A stretch of 64,000 nt of DNA, taken from Phyllobacteriaceae bacterium (GTDB lineage Bacteria > Pseudomonadota > Alphaproteobacteria > Rhizobiales > Rhizobiaceae). The notes below the pieces were generated by a model. That model did not search any database. It was not told the DNA's origin and was given only the letters and a program-made list of their open reading frames with translations. The stretch covers positions 248,001 through 312,000 of the forward strand of contig JADJTR010000004.1 of NCBI GenBank assembly GCA_016711085.1, read 5' to 3'. A program made the position numbers and the translations under genes. How positions within the stretch are numbered: the first letter of the stretch is position 1; every line of letters starts with the position of its first letter. Shown one piece after another: positions 37,031 to 45,748 of this stretch.

Positions 37031-37864
37031 TCAGCTTCCGCCGCCCTGCCCGCCATGGAGAGCGGGCAAGAAAGTGGCGAGATGCGCCATTTCCTGGGCG
37101 CAATGGACCATGAGCGCGCGCGCATCGTCTCCGCTTGGCTTCAGGACCGTTTTGATCGCGCTCGCCGCCAAGTTTCCCGCCGCGCCGCCGCGTCGCGCCG
37201 CAACCAGCGATCCGCCGATCCAGAACCGCGACCGCATGAGGCTCCCGCCGCCGATCGCCACGACATGGTGGGCGAGATAGCCGACGTCGAAGGGATAATC
37301 GGCAAGTCCGGTGCGCGCCAGCACCAGTGTCGCGCTGCCGTCCTGGAGCGAAGCATGGCCGAAGCCGTGCCCGTCCGGATCGAGGAACGCGATGGCGAAA
37401 CGGCCGAGATCGGAGCCGATATATTCGTCGACAGCCGAAACCTGACCGACATAACGGCCGCGGCCGGTCGAATCCGCCGGGGGGGACGTCAGCCATCCGG
37501 CGTGGACATGGGCGCGCGGATGCCACAGCTTGTAGCGCTCGGGGCTGTCCGAATGCCATCCGAACCACCAGTCGACCATCGCCGGCGTAACCCCGGGCAT
37601 TTCGGTGGCGAGCGCGATGCGCATTTCGCCGCTGGCGCACAATGCAAACCCGTTCTCAAGGCCTTCGTCACCGGCTATGAGGCTCGCCCGCGACGCTTCG
37701 AAGCCCGGCAGCAGCGGCTCAGCGACCGGTCCCGCAATGACGGCCGCCTCGACCGGCGCGGCGATACGCGACATCTCCGGTTTCCAGAACCTTGCCCAGG
37801 GCTTGTTCGCCAGATCGTCTGCGGTCCAGCCGAGATGTCGGCCGGCGATCGCGCGCGAACGCAT
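37031..37864 (-). CDS. DAPG hydrolase (PhlG) family protein
   Basis: This 277-residue protein resembles the 2,4-diacetylphloroglucinol hydrolase family: VDWWFGWHSDSPERYKLWHP, RAHVHAGWLT, and a C-terminal VGYLAHHVVAIGGG, with His/Glu positions suited to a zinc site. PhlG cleaves a C–C bond in acylphloroglucinols; the substrate here is unknown. The ATG at 37864 overlaps the FAD oxidase stop (ATGA). GTG 37867 is an alternative start. Confidence 0.75.
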   Translation of the reverse strand: MRSRAIAGRHLGWTADDLANKPWARFWKPEMSRIAAPVEAAVIAGPVAEPLLPGFEASRASLIAGDEGLENGFALCASGEMRIALATEMPGVTPAMVDWWFGWHSDSPERYKLWHPRAHVHAGWLTSPPADSTGRGRYVGQVSAVDEYIGSDLGRFAIAFLDPDGHGFGHASLQDGSATLVLARTGLADYPFDVGYLAHHVVAIGGGSLMRSRFWIGGSLVAARRGGAAGNLAASAIKTVLKPSGDDARALMVHCAQEMAHLATFLPALHGGQGGGS

Positions 37865-39192
37865 CACGGCCTCCCCATATAGGGATGGAAGCGCCCGTCG
37901 GGATCGCGCAAGGACCGTATGCCGTCGAGTCGGGCGAGGTGGTCTTCCCGCATGAATCTCGCCGGTCGCCGGCCGAGATTTTCGTCGGCAAGCTGCATGC
38001 CCGTTGCCAAGTGCGCCATCGCCGCCATGTTCTGTTCCGCCCAGGAGGCGATCCGCGCGTCGTCGGCGGCGTCCTTCCACACGCCATAGAGGGCAATGTA
38101 GGTGTCGTCCTCGACGGAATAGGCCATGTCCGAACGCGTTTTCGGCGGCGACCAGTTCATCCGCAGCATGTGCGACGGCGCCGACGGCAGCGTCTCGGCG
38201 ATGCGCCGGATTCCCGGCATCAGATCGTCGATCGACGCGTGCGTCCACATGTTGTCGACCGCGTAGCGATGGCCATCGGGATAGTGATCCATGGTGCGGG
38301 TGTACATCCAGTCCTGCTTCATCGGCACGAAAGGCAACGCCAGGCGCGCGCCGCCCGGCCGTGACTTCATGAACGCCAGCGCCTTGCGCGCCTCGGCGAG
38401 CGAATTGGCGAATACCGGCGCGATGACCATGAGTCCCGGGCCGCGAACCAGCGGAATCTGTCGCGACATGATGAGCATCAGTTCGACCGCCTTCGGGACT
38501 TCCGGTCCGACCCGATGGGCCCACCGGAAGACCTCCTCGATCCGGTCGCCGGGATAGATCGCCACTTTGAGGCCCATGACCCGGGGCGCGGATAGAGCCG
38601 AAGGTGGAACCGGGTGACGACGCCGAAAATCCGGGCCGCCGCGCGCGGCCCAGTACATGTCGGCATTCTCGGTGGCGCTCGCATGGCGCAATTCGCCGTC
38701 GGCGTCGACATAGTCGATGGCAAGCACGCTTTCCACCGCCGGCCCCAGTTCGCGGCTATGCCATCCGAAACCGCCCTGCAGCAAATAGCCGCCGACGCAC
38801 ACGCCCTTGCAATGGCCGGCGGGGAAAAACAATCCGGCCTTCGCCAGCGCCATCGCCAGAGTGTGTCCGCCCGCTCCGGGACCGGCCGTCGCGGTCATCG
38901 TTTTCCCGTCGATGGCCATGTCGTCGAGGCGCGAAACATCGAGCAGCATGCCGCCATCGCGGACATGATTGCCGGCCCAGCTGTGGCCGCCGGAACGCAC
39001 GCCAATGCTCATGGCGTCGCGCTTTGCCGCCTTCACCGCCGCCTGCACATCGGCGACGGTGTTGGCCTGAACAATAATGTCGGGATAGCGTTCGGCAAGC
39101 CGTGCGTTGAACGAGCATTCGCGCCGCGCCTGCTCATAGCCGTCCTCTCCGCGCCGGAAGGTCCGGCCCGGTTTATTCCGTTCTGTCGACAT
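37864..39192 (-). CDS. FAD-binding oxidase, berberine-bridge-like (internal compensating frameshifts)
   Basis: This 442-residue protein of the PP-loop FAD family has likely bicovalent FAD attachment: H70 in VRSGGHSWAG and C128 in GHCKGVCVGG. It ends with a BBE-type tail. Around 38590–38640 about 17 residues are out of frame; the correct reading there is FGVVTRFHLRLYP, flanked by two opposite indels. Such enzymes oxidise alcohols or aromatic rings with O2. Starts at ATG 39192 after GAGAGGA. It lies between the TetR and DAPG-hydrolase-like genes. Confidence 0.82.
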   Translation of the reverse strand: MSTERNKPGRTFRRGEDGYEQARRECSFNARLAERYPDIIVQANTVADVQAAVKAAKRDAMSIGVRSGGHSWAGNHVRDGGMLLDVSRLDDMAIDGKTMTATAGPGAGGHTLAMALAKAGLFFPAGHCKGVCVGGYLLQGGFGWHSRELGPAVESVLAIDYVDADGELRHASATENADMYWAARGGPDFRRRHPVPPSALSAPRVMGLKVAIYPGDRIEEVFRWAHRVGPEVPKAVELMLIMSRQIPLVRGPGLMVIAPVFANSLAEARKALAFMKSRPGGARLALPFVPMKQDWMYTRTMDHYPDGHRYAVDNMWTHASIDDLMPGIRRIAETLPSAPSHMLRMNWSPPKTRSDMAYSVEDDTYIALYGVWKDAADDARIASWAEQNMAAMAHLATGMQLADENLGRRPARFMREDHLARLDGIRSLRDPDGRFHPYMGRP

Positions 39193-39201
39193 GGCGTCCT
39201 C

Positions 39202-39851
39202 TCAAAGGCCGGCGATGGCCATCCAGCGCAGCGGCAGTTCAGGTGGATCGGGGAACTCGGCCGGGCGACCGGCCAGTTCATGCGCCCCGTCCGGCGGCAG
39301 GCCGAGCAGGATCAGGCTTGCTCGATCGCCGTGATCGCCTCGGGTCGCGCGAAGCGTCCGCGGAGAGTCGAGCGCCAGCCCGATCACCGCGCCGGTGATC
39401 AGGCTGACAACGATATCGGTGTCGCCAAAGGCGAAGCGGCCGGCTGATCGCCCGGCTTCGAGGTCGATGCGCAACGCCGGGCGCAGGCCCTGCGCCAGCC
39501 GGTCGATCGGCAATCCCGAATCGAACAGGATGGCGCCATAGCCCCTGGCTCCCGCGAAATAGCCAAGGCTCACCTGAGTGGTTCGCGAAAAGACCAGCGC
39601 CGGATCGTCTATCCCGTCGACGAGCCGGCGTACCCTCAGCCCATGGGTGACCAGGACAGCGACGCCAGATCGTCGAGCAGGGCGGCAATCGAGTCGAAAT
39701 AGTTGTAGAAGGACGCGTGCACCATGCCGGCGCGGTTGGCGACCCGCGGATGCCGGTTCGCCGGGCCCTGCTTTCAAGCAGGATCGATTGCGCCGGCGAC
39801 AAGCAGTTGGTCGCGGCGGCGCTGGCGTTTTGGTTCCGGCAAGAGCTTCAC
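39202..39851 (-). pseudogene. TetR family regulator (multiple frameshifts)
   Basis: The protein is scattered over all three frames. The N-terminus KRQRRRDQLLVAG (possible GTG start 39851) is followed by LLESRARRTGIRG, then the recognition helix VANRAGMVHASFYNYFDSIA, then the C-terminal ligand domain (LVDGIDDPALVFSRTTQVSL to the stop at 39202). At least three breaks lie within 200 bp, denser than anywhere else in the window. It may be real decay or a badly read stretch. It probably regulates the FAD oxidase and DAPG-hydrolase-like genes. Confidence 0.6.
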
Positions 39852-39879
39852 TTTGAGTGCCCATTTTGAAGTTACGTCT

Positions 39880-39911
39880 CAGGAATTTTTGACGTTATGT
39901 CAAAATTTCTG
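39880..39911. promoter_or_regulatory. Candidate TetR operator
   Basis: A near-perfect palindrome with core arms TTTTGAC and GTCAAAA around GTTAT extends to CAGGAATTTTTGAC and GTCAAAATTTCTG. It sits 28 bp from the likely start of the TetR gene and upstream of ychF. AT-rich, it also offers a TTGACG -35 on the plus strand. Confidence 0.6.
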
Positions 39912-40003
39912 AATTGAACGCGTCATTTTCCATCGCTTGTGCCTTTGACCTTCCCGGCGCATCCGGCAAAAGCCGCGCCAGCATCGTTCACCGGATAGCG
40001 ACC

Positions 40004-41107
40004 ATGGGCTTCAAATGCGGCATCGTGGGTCTGCCGAATGTCGGCAAATCCACCCTCTTTAATGCGCTGACCAAGACGGCGGCGGCGCAGGCGGCGAATT
40101 ATCCGTTCTGCACCATCGAGCCGAACACTGGCGAAGTGGCAGTGCCAGACCCGCGAATGGCGATCATCGCCAGGATCGGCAAGAGCGCCAACATCGTGCC
40201 GACGCGCATCTCCTTCGTCGACATCGCCGGCCTGGTGCGCGGCGCGTCGAAAGGCGAAGGCCTCGGCAACCAGTTCCTCGCCAATATCCGCGAGGTCGAC
40301 GCCATCGTCCATGTACTGCGCTGCTTCGAGGATTCGGACATCACCCATGTCGAGGGCCGCATCGATCCCGTCGCCGACGCCGAGACGGTCGAAACCGAGC
40401 TGATGCTGGCCGATCTCGACAGCCTTGAGCGCCGCATCGTCAACACCCGCAAGCGCGCCCAGGGCAAGGACAAGGAATCGATGGAGCAATTGCCGGTGAT
40501 GGAACAGGCGCTTGCCCTGCTCCAGGACGGCAAGCCGGCGCGCCTGCTGCGCCGGACGCTCGACGCCGTCGACATGCGAATCCTCGAAGGCCTCAATCTG
40601 CTGACCTCGCATCCCGTGCTCTACGTCTGCAACGTCAAGGAAGAGGAAGCCGCTGCCGGCAACGCCCATGTGCGCGCCGTGGAAAAAATGGCGGACGAGC
40701 AAGGCGCCGGCTGCGTGACCATCTCGGCGGCGATCGAGGCGGAACTGGCGCAGATGCCGGACGAGGACGCCAAGGCCTTCCTTGCCGATCTCGGCCTCGA
40801 CGAGCCGGGCTTGGACAAGCTCATCCACGAAGGCTACAAACTGCTCGGCCTCATCACCTACTTCACCGTCGGCCCGAAGGAGACCCGCGCCTGGACCGTG
40901 TTCAAGGGCGCGAAAGCCCCGCAGGCGGCCGGCGTCATCCACACCGATTTCGAACGGGGCTTCATTCGCGCCCAGACCATCGCCTATGACGATTTCGTTT
41001 CGCTCGGCGGCGAAGTGGCGGCCAAGGAAGCCGGCAAGGCGCGCGACGAAGGCAAGGAATATGTCGTCCAGGACGGCGACATCATGCTGTTCAAGTTCAA
41101 TACCTGA
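40004..41107 (+). CDS. ychF: Redox-regulated ATPase YchF
   Basis: This 367-residue Obg-related P-loop ATPase has G1 GLPNVGKST at residues 9–17 and G3 DIAGLVRGASKGEGLG. In place of the GTP-specific NKxD it has the ATP-specific CNVKEEE. The C-terminal TGS domain is intact (YFTVGPKETRAWTVFKG, ending VVQDGDIMLFKFNT). It binds ribosomes and responds to oxidative stress. I chose ATG 40004; upstream codons are not family-like. Confidence 0.97.
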   Translation: MGFKCGIVGLPNVGKSTLFNALTKTAAAQAANYPFCTIEPNTGEVAVPDPRMAIIARIGKSANIVPTRISFVDIAGLVRGASKGEGLGNQFLANIREVDAIVHVLRCFEDSDITHVEGRIDPVADAETVETELMLADLDSLERRIVNTRKRAQGKDKESMEQLPVMEQALALLQDGKPARLLRRTLDAVDMRILEGLNLLTSHPVLYVCNVKEEEAAAGNAHVRAVEKMADEQGAGCVTISAAIEAELAQMPDEDAKAFLADLGLDEPGLDKLIHEGYKLLGLITYFTVGPKETRAWTVFKGAKAPQAAGVIHTDFERGFIRAQTIAYDDFVSLGGEVAAKEAGKARDEGKEYVVQDGDIMLFKFNT

Positions 41108-41234
41108 GTCGGATTGTCGCAGTGCAGCGTGAAACCGCAGCATACGCGCATCCGGAAGATCAATTTCAATCGATTAGATATTGCGTTGCAGCATAAAAAG
41201 GGATAAGCGCAGGCATCAACCTGAGGATATTTCC

Positions 41235-41426
41235 ATGGCCGCCAAGAAAATCGCTTCCACCCCCGCCATCGACCGCATCCGCGAAATCGCCCACCAGCTC
41301 TGGCTCGACGCCGGCAAGCCGGAAGGCGAGTCCGACATCCATTGGTCGTTGGCCGAAGCCATCGTCACCAAGGAAATCGAAGCCCCGGTGGCCAAGAAGG
41401 CGCCGGCGCGCAAAAAGGCCGCCTGA
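41235..41426 (+). CDS. DUF2934 domain-containing small protein
   Basis: This 63-residue cytoplasmic protein contains the short DUF2934 motif (RIREIAHQLWLDAGKPEGES, then HWSLAEA) and ends in a Lys/Ala-rich tail (KKAPARKKAA). The family is common in Hyphomicrobiales; function unknown. It stands alone after ychF with its own terminator. Confidence 0.75.
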   Translation: MAAKKIASTPAIDRIREIAHQLWLDAGKPEGESDIHWSLAEAIVTKEIEAPVAKKAPARKKAA

Positions 41427-41446
41427 GCTTCGCCACAAAAAAAGAA

Positions 41447-41470
41447 GGCGCGGCCCTTGCGGACCGCGCC
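41447..41470 (-). terminator. Terminator for the DUF2892 gene
   Basis: Arms GGCGCGG and CCGCGCC flank a 10-base loop. On the minus strand they are followed by TTCTTTTTTT (read as A-rich 41436–41446 on the plus strand). It lies 38 bp after the DUF2892 stop. Confidence 0.65.
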
Positions 41471-41479
41471 CCGTGATGC

Positions 41480-41505
41480 AGGCCGCCGCGAGGCGGCCTT
41501 TGCGT
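41480..41505 (+). terminator. Terminator for the DUF2934 gene
   Basis: Arms AGGCCGCC and GGCGGCCT with a 4-base loop are followed by TTGCGTTTT on the plus strand, between two convergent genes. It overlaps the terminator region of the opposite gene. Confidence 0.6.
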
Positions 41506-41507
41506 TT

Positions 41508-41717
41508 TCAGGCTTTCTTGACCGGGCAGGTCGAAATGCCGAGCAGCGAATAGACCGGGCATGTGCCAACCGCGCCGGTAACCAGGGCAATAACGCCGAC
41601 GAGCGCGGCGACCCAGCCCCAGGTTCCGAGCGGATACAGGAAATAGGCGGCGAGCAGGGCGATGCCGACGATGACGCGCAACGCGCGGTCGACGGTGCCT
41701 TCATTGGTCTTGAACAT
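41508..41717 (-). CDS. DUF2892 membrane protein (YgaP-like transmembrane domain)
   Basis: This 69-residue protein has two transmembrane helices (ALRVIVGIALLAAYFLY and VAALVGVIALVTGAVG) and conserved cysteines (GTCPVYSLLGISTC), the pattern of the DUF2892/YgaP membrane domain without its rhodanese partner. Such proteins are linked to sulfur or thiol handling. It lies 109 bp downstream of a Crp/Fnr regulator gene in the same direction. Confidence 0.8.
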   Translation of the reverse strand: MFKTNEGTVDRALRVIVGIALLAAYFLYPLGTWGWVAALVGVIALVTGAVGTCPVYSLLGISTCPVKKA

Positions 41718-41802
41718 GGACGATTCCCTTCATGATCCAGCCGGCTTCGATCTGCCCCGGCCGATGACGTCTCCTTTTACAGCAATGTATGACGGTTCGT
41801 CC

Positions 41803-41815
41803 GTGACGTTGTCAC
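41803..41815. promoter_or_regulatory. Palindrome between the Crp/Fnr gene and the DUF2892 gene
   Basis: The perfect palindrome GTGACGTTGTCAC lies 86 bp upstream of the DUF2892 start and 12 bp after the Crp/Fnr stop. It has half-sites of Crp-like form (GTGAC) but a shorter spacer than the classical TGTGA-N6-TCACA. Confidence 0.4.
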
Positions 41816-41826
41816 CGACGCTGCCT

Positions 41827-42483
41827 TCAGCCCGCCAAGCGTTTGAGCGCGGCGCGGTCGACGATCCGCACCATGCCGCGATCGAGCGCCACCAGCCCCT
41901 TGGCGCCGAATGCCTCGAGTCGACGCGAGACGACCTCGCGCGCCGAGCCGATGGCGACGGCGAGCTCCTGATGCGTCGCCGTGACCAGCCCGGCCGGGTC
42001 GGCCCGGTCGAGCAGCAACGCCGCCAACCGCTCTTCGACCTTGACGAAGGCGACCTGCTCCAGCACCCGCATCACATCGGCGAGGCGAGCCCCGAAGGCC
42101 TTGAAAACGAATTGTCGGAACGGCGCCGACTCCGCCATCAATCGCGAAAACAACGGCTTCGGAACGATGTACGCGACCAGATCGGTCTCGGCCACCGCCT
42201 CGCCGGTATAGGCCTGGCCGCCGAGCAGTCCGAGCGTTGTCTGCACGCAGGTTTCCCCCGGCGCGACGGCATAGAGCAGGATTTCGCGCCCGCCCCGCCC
42301 GACCAGATAGACGCCGACGCGGCCCGATTCGATCAGGAAAAATCCCGGCGGTTCATCGCCCGGCCGGAACAGCACCGAGCCCTTCGGGACGGCTGCCGGC
42401 TTCAGGCGTGATATTTCCGCCCTGGCTCCGTCATCAAGGTCGACCGGAAGGCAAATCGTGGCGCGTTGTGTCATTTGCTTCAT
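41827..42483 (-). CDS. Crp/Fnr family transcriptional regulator
   Basis: This 218-residue protein has an N-terminal cyclic-nucleotide-binding-type domain (VLFRPGDEPPGFFLIESGRV) and a C-terminal helix-turn-helix (ATHQELAVAIGSAREVVSRR). No N-terminal Cys cluster is present, so it is not an FNR-type oxygen sensor. Start ATG 42483, or ATG 42474. It probably controls the adjacent DUF2892 gene. Confidence 0.87.
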   Translation of the reverse strand: MKQMTQRATICLPVDLDDGARAEISRLKPAAVPKGSVLFRPGDEPPGFFLIESGRVGVYLVGRGGREILLYAVAPGETCVQTTLGLLGGQAYTGEAVAETDLVAYIVPKPLFSRLMAESAPFRQFVFKAFGARLADVMRVLEQVAFVKVEERLAALLLDRADPAGLVTATHQELAVAIGSAREVVSRRLEAFGAKGLVALDRGMVRIVDRAALKRLAG

Positions 42484-42542
42484 TGAAGCCTTTGCAGGAA
42501 GCCGTCATTCTGGCCCGAGGGACTGAAAAAGGGAAATCGTAA

Positions 42543-43007
42543 ATGCAAACCAAGCGTTGGGCCTGGGAAGACATGCCGCCCGGATCGGTCATTCCGCTCG
42601 CCTCGCGCGCCGTGACGGCGGAGGAAATCATCGAATTCGCCGCCGAATTCGATCCCCAGCCGTTCCACCTCGACGAAGCGGCCGGCAAGGCGTCCATCCT
42701 CGGCGGCCTGGCAGCTTCCGGCTGGCATACCTGCTCGATGTTGATGCGGATGATGTGCGACGCCTTCCTGCTCGATTCGACGTCGCAGGGCGCGCCCGGC
42801 GTCGATCACGTCAACTGGAGGAAGCCTGTGCTTGCCGGCGACACACTCAACGGCGCGGTGACCGTGCTCGACCGTCGCCGCTCGAAATCGCGGCCGGAGA
42901 TCGGCCTCGTCACCTGTGTCGCGGAGATGCGCAATCAGCGCGGCGAAACCGTGATCGATCTGAAGAACACCGGCATGTTCCTGTTGCGCAATCCGGAGGC
43001 GGCATGA
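42543..43007 (+). CDS. MaoC family dehydratase, first of tandem pair
   Basis: This 154-residue hotdog protein has the MaoC hydratase-type motif AEFDPQPFHLDEAAGK (catalytic Asp/His pair) followed by GGLAASGWHTCSMLMRMM and VNWRKPVLAGDTL. It hydrates or dehydrates enoyl-CoA-type substrates. The next MaoC gene overlaps by 4 bp, and the shared motif suggests duplication and a possible heterodimer. Confidence 0.85.
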   Translation: MQTKRWAWEDMPPGSVIPLASRAVTAEEIIEFAAEFDPQPFHLDEAAGKASILGGLAASGWHTCSMLMRMMCDAFLLDSTSQGAPGVDHVNWRKPVLAGDTLNGAVTVLDRRRSKSRPEIGLVTCVAEMRNQRGETVIDLKNTGMFLLRNPEAA

Positions 43008-43474
43008 CCCTCGACGAGTATCTGCGCACCGGCGAGACGATCACCCTCGGCAGCCATACCTTCCAGGCCGACGAAATCAAGCGCTTCGCCGCCAAATTCG
43101 ATCCGCAACCCTTCCATCTCGACGAGGCGGCGGCGCGAAAAAGTGTTTTCGGCGGCCTTTGCGCTTCGGGTTGGCACACGGTGTCGATGTGGATGAAGCT
43201 CAACATCGAAAGCGGCGACGCCTTGCATCGCCGCGAATGGACCGGTCCGGGCCAAGCGCCGGAATTCGGACCCTCTCCCGGTTTCCGCAATCTCAAATGG
43301 CTGAAACCCGTCTATGTCGGCGACACCGTCACCTATACGCGCCGTGTCGTCGCCCATCGCCCGCTGCCGCAGCGGCCGGGTTGGCGGCTGATGGAGCTGC
43401 ATTCGGAAGGCTTCAACCAGAACGGCGAAAAGGTGGTCGAATTCGACAATGCGGCGCTGTTGAAAGCGGAATGA
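43004..43474 (+). CDS. MaoC family dehydratase, second of tandem pair
   Basis: This 156-residue protein has AKFDPQPFHLDEAAARKSVF, GGLCASGWHTVSMWMKLN and LKWLKPVYVGDTVTYTRRV. Its ATG overlaps the preceding stop (ATGA) after GGAGGC. It is closely similar to the first MaoC protein across the active-site block, and both are single-domain. The substrate is unknown. Confidence 0.85.
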   Translation: MTLDEYLRTGETITLGSHTFQADEIKRFAAKFDPQPFHLDEAAARKSVFGGLCASGWHTVSMWMKLNIESGDALHRREWTGPGQAPEFGPSPGFRNLKWLKPVYVGDTVTYTRRVVAHRPLPQRPGWRLMELHSEGFNQNGEKVVEFDNAALLKAE

Positions 43475-43585
43475 CTGGTGCGATCGACGCGGGATGCACT
43501 CCTGACAGGATGATGGCAGGAGCAAGGGCGTATGGAGGGCGGCAATGGCGCTTCCGTCGAGGGCCTCCCCCGGAGATGGACAAGA

Positions 43586-44215
43586 ATGATCGCCGCGTTG
43601 TGGCTCTATTTCATCCTGCTCGTCGGCATCATCGTCGTGCCGGGCATGGACATGATGTTCGTCCTCGCCAACGCCTTGGCCGGGGGCCGCGCCGCTGGTT
43701 TGGCGGCGACCGCAGGCATTGTGCTGGGCGGCATGGTTCACACCGTGACGGGCACGGTTTTCGTCGTCGCGCTGGCCAATCTGGTTCCGGCGATCGGGCA
43801 AACGATGATCGTCGCCGGCTCCCTCTATATGATGTGGATCGGCCTGACCCTGGCGCGTTCACGCATCGAGGTCCGCGCCGTCGACGCCAAAACCGGCGGA
43901 CTGCCGCTGCAGACCCTGGTGCAGGGTTTTATCGTCTGCCTGCTCAACCCCAAGGCCTGGATGTTTATTCTATCGGTCTACCCGCAATTCATGCGGACGG
44001 AAAACGGCCCGATCTGGATTCAGGCCGTGATCATGGGCATCATGACTTCCGTGGTGCAGGTGACCGTTTATGGCGGCCTGGCCCTGGCAGCGTTGCGCGG
44101 CCGCGATGCCCTGGTCCACAATCCGCAAACCACCGTCTGGATCGGCCGCGGCGCCGGCTTGCTGCTGATCGCGCTCGCCGCTTACGCCCTCTACCGCTCC
44201 GTCGGGCCGGACTGA
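43586..44215 (+). CDS. LysE family translocator (amino-acid/homoserine exporter)
   Basis: This 209-residue inner-membrane protein has about six transmembrane helices and the family start LYFILLVGIIVVPGMDMMFV, then ALAGGRAAGLAATAGIVLGG and GFIVCLLNPKAWMFIL. LysE/RhtB proteins export basic or neutral amino acids; the substrate is not predictable. ATG 43586 follows GGAGATGG; the upstream ATG 43532 has no family support. Confidence 0.87.
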   Translation: MIAALWLYFILLVGIIVVPGMDMMFVLANALAGGRAAGLAATAGIVLGGMVHTVTGTVFVVALANLVPAIGQTMIVAGSLYMMWIGLTLARSRIEVRAVDAKTGGLPLQTLVQGFIVCLLNPKAWMFILSVYPQFMRTENGPIWIQAVIMGIMTSVVQVTVYGGLALAALRGRDALVHNPQTTVWIGRGAGLLLIALAAYALYRSVGPD

Positions 44216-44219
44216 GCGA

Positions 44220-44765
44220 TCAATGCCCGTCGAAGGCGATCAGCGTGCGCACCGGCACATCGAGCGCCTCGAGCTTGGCGCGGCCGCCGAGTTCGGGCAG
44301 GTCGATGACGAAACAGGCGGCGACAATGTCCGCGCCCATTTGTTTCAGCAGCTTCACCGCCCCTTCGGCCGTGCCGCCGGTGGCGATCAGATCGTCGACG
44401 AGGATGATCCTTTCGCCCGGCCGCACCGCGTCGGTGTGCATTTCCATTTCGTCGACGCCGTATTCCAGGCTGTAGGCGACGCGCACCGTCGTGTGCGGCA
44501 GCTTGCCCTTCTTGCGGATCGGCACGAAGCCGGCCGACAATTGGTGGGCCATGGCGCCGCCGAGAATGAAGCCGCGCGCCTCGATGCCGGCGATCTTGTC
44601 GACTTTCTGCCCGGCGAAGGGATGGACCAATTCATCGACGGCGCGACGGAAGGCGCGCGCATCGCCGAGCAGCGTGGTGATGTCGCGGAACTGGATGCCG
44701 GGCTTGGGATAATCGGCAATCGTGCGGATCGCCGCGCGCAGCGTGTCTTCGACCGTTTGTCTCAT
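44220..44765 (-). CDS. apt: Adenine phosphoribosyltransferase
   Basis: This 181-residue purine-salvage enzyme converts adenine and PRPP to AMP. Landmarks: IADYPKPGIQFRDITTLL, IAGIEARGFILGG, VPIRKKGKLPHTTV and the PRPP loop ILVDDLIATGGTAEGA. ATG 44765 fits the family start (MRQTVEDTLRAAIRTI). It follows petC, as often in rhizobia. Confidence 0.95.
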   Translation of the reverse strand: MRQTVEDTLRAAIRTIADYPKPGIQFRDITTLLGDARAFRRAVDELVHPFAGQKVDKIAGIEARGFILGGAMAHQLSAGFVPIRKKGKLPHTTVRVAYSLEYGVDEMEMHTDAVRPGERIILVDDLIATGGTAEGAVKLLKQMGADIVAACFVIDLPELGGRAKLEALDVPVRTLIAFDGH

Positions 44766-44862
44766 GGCGTCCCCCGATGCGTCGCGCCTTTGTGCCAAGC
44801 TCGCCGACAAATGAAAAGGGCGGCTTCGCGCCGCCCTTTTCTCAATGCAGCGAAACGTCCGC

Positions 44863-45726
44863 TCAATGCGCCGTGTCGGCCCAGACTTTCTTCTTCGACA
44901 CGTACATCAGGCCGGCGAGGATCACGAGGAAGATCATCGTGGCGAAACCCGTCCGCTTGCGCGCCTCGAGGTGCGGCTCGGCCGCCCACATCAGGAACGC
45001 CGAGATGTCCTTAGCATACTGGTCGACCGTTTGCGGCGCACCGTCGTCATAGGTGACCTGGTCGGCCGAGATCGGCGGCGCCATCGACAGCGATTTGCCG
45101 CCGACGAAATACGGATTGTAGTAGGTGGCTTCCGGGATCTCCATGCCGTGCGGCGGCTGCTCGTCATAGCCGGTCACCAGCGAGTAGATGTAGTCCGGGC
45201 CACCCTCGGCATACTGGCTGAAGATGTCGAATATGAAGGTCGGGAAGCCGCGTCCGACGCCGCGCGCCTTGGCGATCAGCGAGAAATCGGGCGGCGCCGC
45301 GCCATTGTTGGCCGAAGCGGCCGCCTGTTCGTTGGCGAAGGACGACGGGAAGTAGTCCGCCGGAATGCCTTTGCGCGTGAACATGTCGCCGGCGTCATTG
45401 GGGCCGTCCTGGACCTCGTATTCGGCGGCGAAGGCTTTCACCTGTTCTTCCGTGTAGCCGAGGTCTTCCAGCGAGCGGAAGGCGACGAGCTGCATCGAAT
45501 GGCAGGCCGAACAGACTTCCTTGTACACTTTCAGGCCGCGCTGTAGCTGGCCCTTGTCATACGTTCCGAAGGGTCCGGCGAACGACCAGGATTGCGCCTT
45601 CGGCGAGTGGATCGGGAAATGCGTCGGTTCGGCGGCGTTGTGCGCCGCTTCTTCCGCCGCCGCGCCCGACAGGGCGAGCGTCAAGCCGAAGCCGAGCGCG
45701 CCGATGGTTTTGAAGATGGTTTTCAT
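44863..45726 (-). CDS. petC: Cytochrome c1 of the bc1 complex
   Basis: This 287-residue protein has a signal peptide ending GAAAEEAA, the covalent heme motif C72-S-A-C75-H76, a distal Met in SLSMAPPIS and a C-terminal membrane anchor (FATMIFLVILAGLMYVSKKK). It carries electrons from the Rieske protein to cytochrome c in the periplasm. It is the last gene of petABC. Confidence 0.96.
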   Translation of the reverse strand: MKTIFKTIGALGFGLTLALSGAAAEEAAHNAAEPTHFPIHSPKAQSWSFAGPFGTYDKGQLQRGLKVYKEVCSACHSMQLVAFRSLEDLGYTEEQVKAFAAEYEVQDGPNDAGDMFTRKGIPADYFPSSFANEQAAASANNGAAPPDFSLIAKARGVGRGFPTFIFDIFSQYAEGGPDYIYSLVTGYDEQPPHGMEIPEATYYNPYFVGGKSLSMAPPISADQVTYDDGAPQTVDQYAKDISAFLMWAAEPHLEARKRTGFATMIFLVILAGLMYVSKKKVWADTAH

Positions 45727-45748
45727 CGTTCTGTCCCCTGGGCTCGGA

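Noticed and set aside
35371..37125. Minus-strand open frame extending chrA to about 1000 residues across rplY and pth
   Set aside because: It is antisense to two conserved genes; chrA similarity starts at ATG 35370. Long antisense frames are expected in GC-rich DNA.
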